DNA from: Niallia sp. NCCP-28
GTDB taxonomy: Bacteria > Bacillota > Bacilli > Bacillales > Cytobacillaceae
Length of the DNA: 64,000 nt
Assembly: GCF_023168165.1 (NCBI RefSeq)
Contig: NZ_BQYJ01000002.1
Coordinates: 620,001-684,000, forward strand
Direction of reading: 5' to 3'
Shown: one piece after another, positions 62,517 through 64,000 of the stretch
How the letters are laid out: each line of letters begins with the position of its first letter
Numbering within the stretch: the first letter of the stretch is position 1
Notes under the pieces: model-generated
The model's database searches: none
What the model saw: only the letters and a program-made list of their open reading frames with translations
Told to the model about the DNA's origin: nothing
Position numbers and translations under genes: made by a program

Positions 62517-64000
62517 TGGGGAAGCAGGTTAATACATCTGCCTCAGAAATAGAAAAGGTTGCAGTCCCGCAGTATTTAATCATTTCGATATTGACGATAT
62601 TTGCAATTGGCTCGCAATACTTTTCTAATCTTTCATACATCTTAAATCAGACAATTATTCAAAACGGGCTGCAATTAAGTTCAAATGTTTTATTAGTGCC
62701 ATCCACATTATCTAATTTGGCCTTTGCACTTGGGGTTCCGTTAGGTCCTGTATTAACAAGGAAATTTGGCTTAAGAAAAAATTATCTGCTTTTTACGTTT
62801 CTATTTTTATGCGGTTCCATTATTGCTGCATTATCACCAGAATTAGTCATGCTTACAATAGGAAGGATTATTCAAGGGATTAGTGCCGGTTTTTTATTTC
62901 TAACAATTTTGCCAGTCAGCCTAATATCTTTTCCCAATAAAATTAGAAATATGTTTTTATTTATGATTATTACTGGGTTATTTGGAGCAAGTGCGCTTGG
63001 CGCTTTATTCGGTTCGATTTCTTTGCAGGCAGATGCGTGGCGTTGGCTGTTTCTATTAAATATCCTCGCTTCTATATTGTGTTTAGTTATTGGGTTTATC
63101 GGACTGCCAAAAAGTGATAAGAAGGAGCAGAAGGCGATCGATAAGACAGGCGTCTTTTTATGGTGCCTGATTATATTTGTTTTAGCTATTCCGTTATGCA
63201 ATTTATCGCAAAAAGGATTCAGCTCTTTTTATGTATGGCCGTTTATGCTGGTTGTTTTTATTTTGTTTATGCTGTTTATTGCTGTTGATATGAAAGCAGA
63301 AATGCCATTAGTGCCTTTTTATACATTAAAAGCGCCAAAAACTATTGCCGGTACAGTAATGGCAGTTGCCTCTCATATTGCACTTATTGTTGCAATTGCA
63401 GGAATAAATGGATTTTTGCGGAATAATCTGGATCTTCCATTTGTTTATTTATCTCATTTTTATTTTTGGTTTTTTGTTGGAATTGTTGTAACGGCGATTT
63501 TGAAAACAATTTTTTATGATAAAGTCGGAGCGGGTTTTTTAGGTGTGATAGGGTCTCTAGCCATTATTTATGTCAGTTTGAAATGGCGCATGATTGACAC
63601 AGAAGTATCTTTAAATGCTTTATATTTTCAAATAGCGTGCCTTGGCGGGGGCATTAGCATGGTGCTTGTTTCTGGTGCTCTTGGGACAGCATTGGCAGGG
63701 GATATTCATCAAGCATCCATGCGTTCTGTTGCACTGCATTCTATTCGAAATATGGTCGGAGCCATTATTTCTCCATTTATTGGCTGGTTTCTAATTACTA
63801 GAAATGCCATGAATTACGAGTCAATTCGAATGGCAGTTTCTTCAGCGAACCCTGAATTTAAGGAAGCGGCAGCAAAGTTGACCAAACATTTTGTGGAAGA
63901 GGGATTAACTGTTGCCAGGGCCAAAAGCATGGCTTCTTATGAAATAGTTGCCAATTCAAAAAGAGCAGCTGTTCTTGGGGCGTATCATGAGCTTTTTACG
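62517..64000 (+). CDS. MFS multidrug efflux pump, DHA2-like (3' end outside window)
   Basis: The frame from ATG 62517, behind AGAAAGGAGGAAGATAT, stays open to the last base; about 494 residues are visible. There are about 13-14 membrane segments, starting QYLIISILTIFAIGSQYFSNLSYILNQ, then GRIIQGISAGFLFLTILPVSLI and GALFGSISLQADAWRWLFLLNI, the EmrB/QacA-type (14-segment) motif C region. Such pumps export drugs, bile salts or other toxic compounds by proton antiport. The MarR gene upstream and palindromes at its promoter indicate induction by the exported compound. The stop codon lies beyond the window. Confidence 0.88.

Overview
The window looks like chromosome of a low-GC, endospore-forming member of the Bacillaceae (a Niallia/Cytobacillus/Bacillus circulans-type organism is my guess; genus not certain). 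Reasons: AT-rich sequence, strong AGGAGG-type ribosome sites with many TTG and GTG starts, U-tailed terminators after most transcription units, a guanine-type purine riboswitch, a BirA box, a sigma-D-like promoter, many catabolite (cre-like) sites, and a dipicolinate synthase (spore) gene. I see no rRNA, tRNA, CRISPR array, prophage or transposase gene.

Layout. 1-3134: end of an ascorbate-type PTS IIC gene (ulaA) followed by a split transketolase. 3361-8454: a sugar-porter-like MFS gene, a divergent PRPP synthase paralogue with altered active-site residues, and an amino-acid permease. 8660-14103: a sugar-acid cluster (FCD GntR regulator, KduD-like SDR, GntP permease, aldehyde dehydrogenase). 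14497-24277: a galactoside cluster (YesN/YesM-type two-component system, CUT1 ABC binding protein and two permeases without an ATPase, GH2 beta-galactosidase). 24672-34975: a diguanylate cyclase, small proteins, asparaginase, a beta-propeller membrane protein, a luciferase-like flavoprotein, an MFS exporter, a LacY-family permease, and bioY with a DUF1284 gene. 35452-42756: an RNA methylase-like gene, a SWIM/SNF2 helicase, an amidohydrolase overlapping a class III aminotransferase. 43022-53425: two chemoreceptors, a riboswitch-controlled purine permease, an unusual Ser/Thr/Asn-rich protein, a PhoD-like phosphatase and an AraC regulator. 53617-57580: ThuA, two Gfo/Idh dehydrogenases and a TIM-barrel isomerase in one operon, probably controlled by the divergent AraC gene. 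57799-64000: a soluble chemoreceptor, gene remnants, a sugar-efflux MFS, a solitary dpaA, and a MarR gene followed by a multidrug MFS pump that runs off the end.

Most of the window is carbon-source acquisition: sensor or regulator, transporter and first enzymes stand together, and cre-like sites in several leaders suggest CcpA control. Two families of short non-coding repeats sit in the gaps. One (at 1095, 10513, 42809 and probably 19303) has conserved ends and internal hairpins and resembles the bcr1 repeats of the B. cereus group. The other (29221, 62333, perhaps 45155) has long imperfect terminal inverted repeats. The points most worth following up are the PRPP synthase paralogue with missing catalytic residues, the lone dpaA, the modular repeat family, the ThuA/Gfo/TIM operon and the internally duplicated low-complexity protein.
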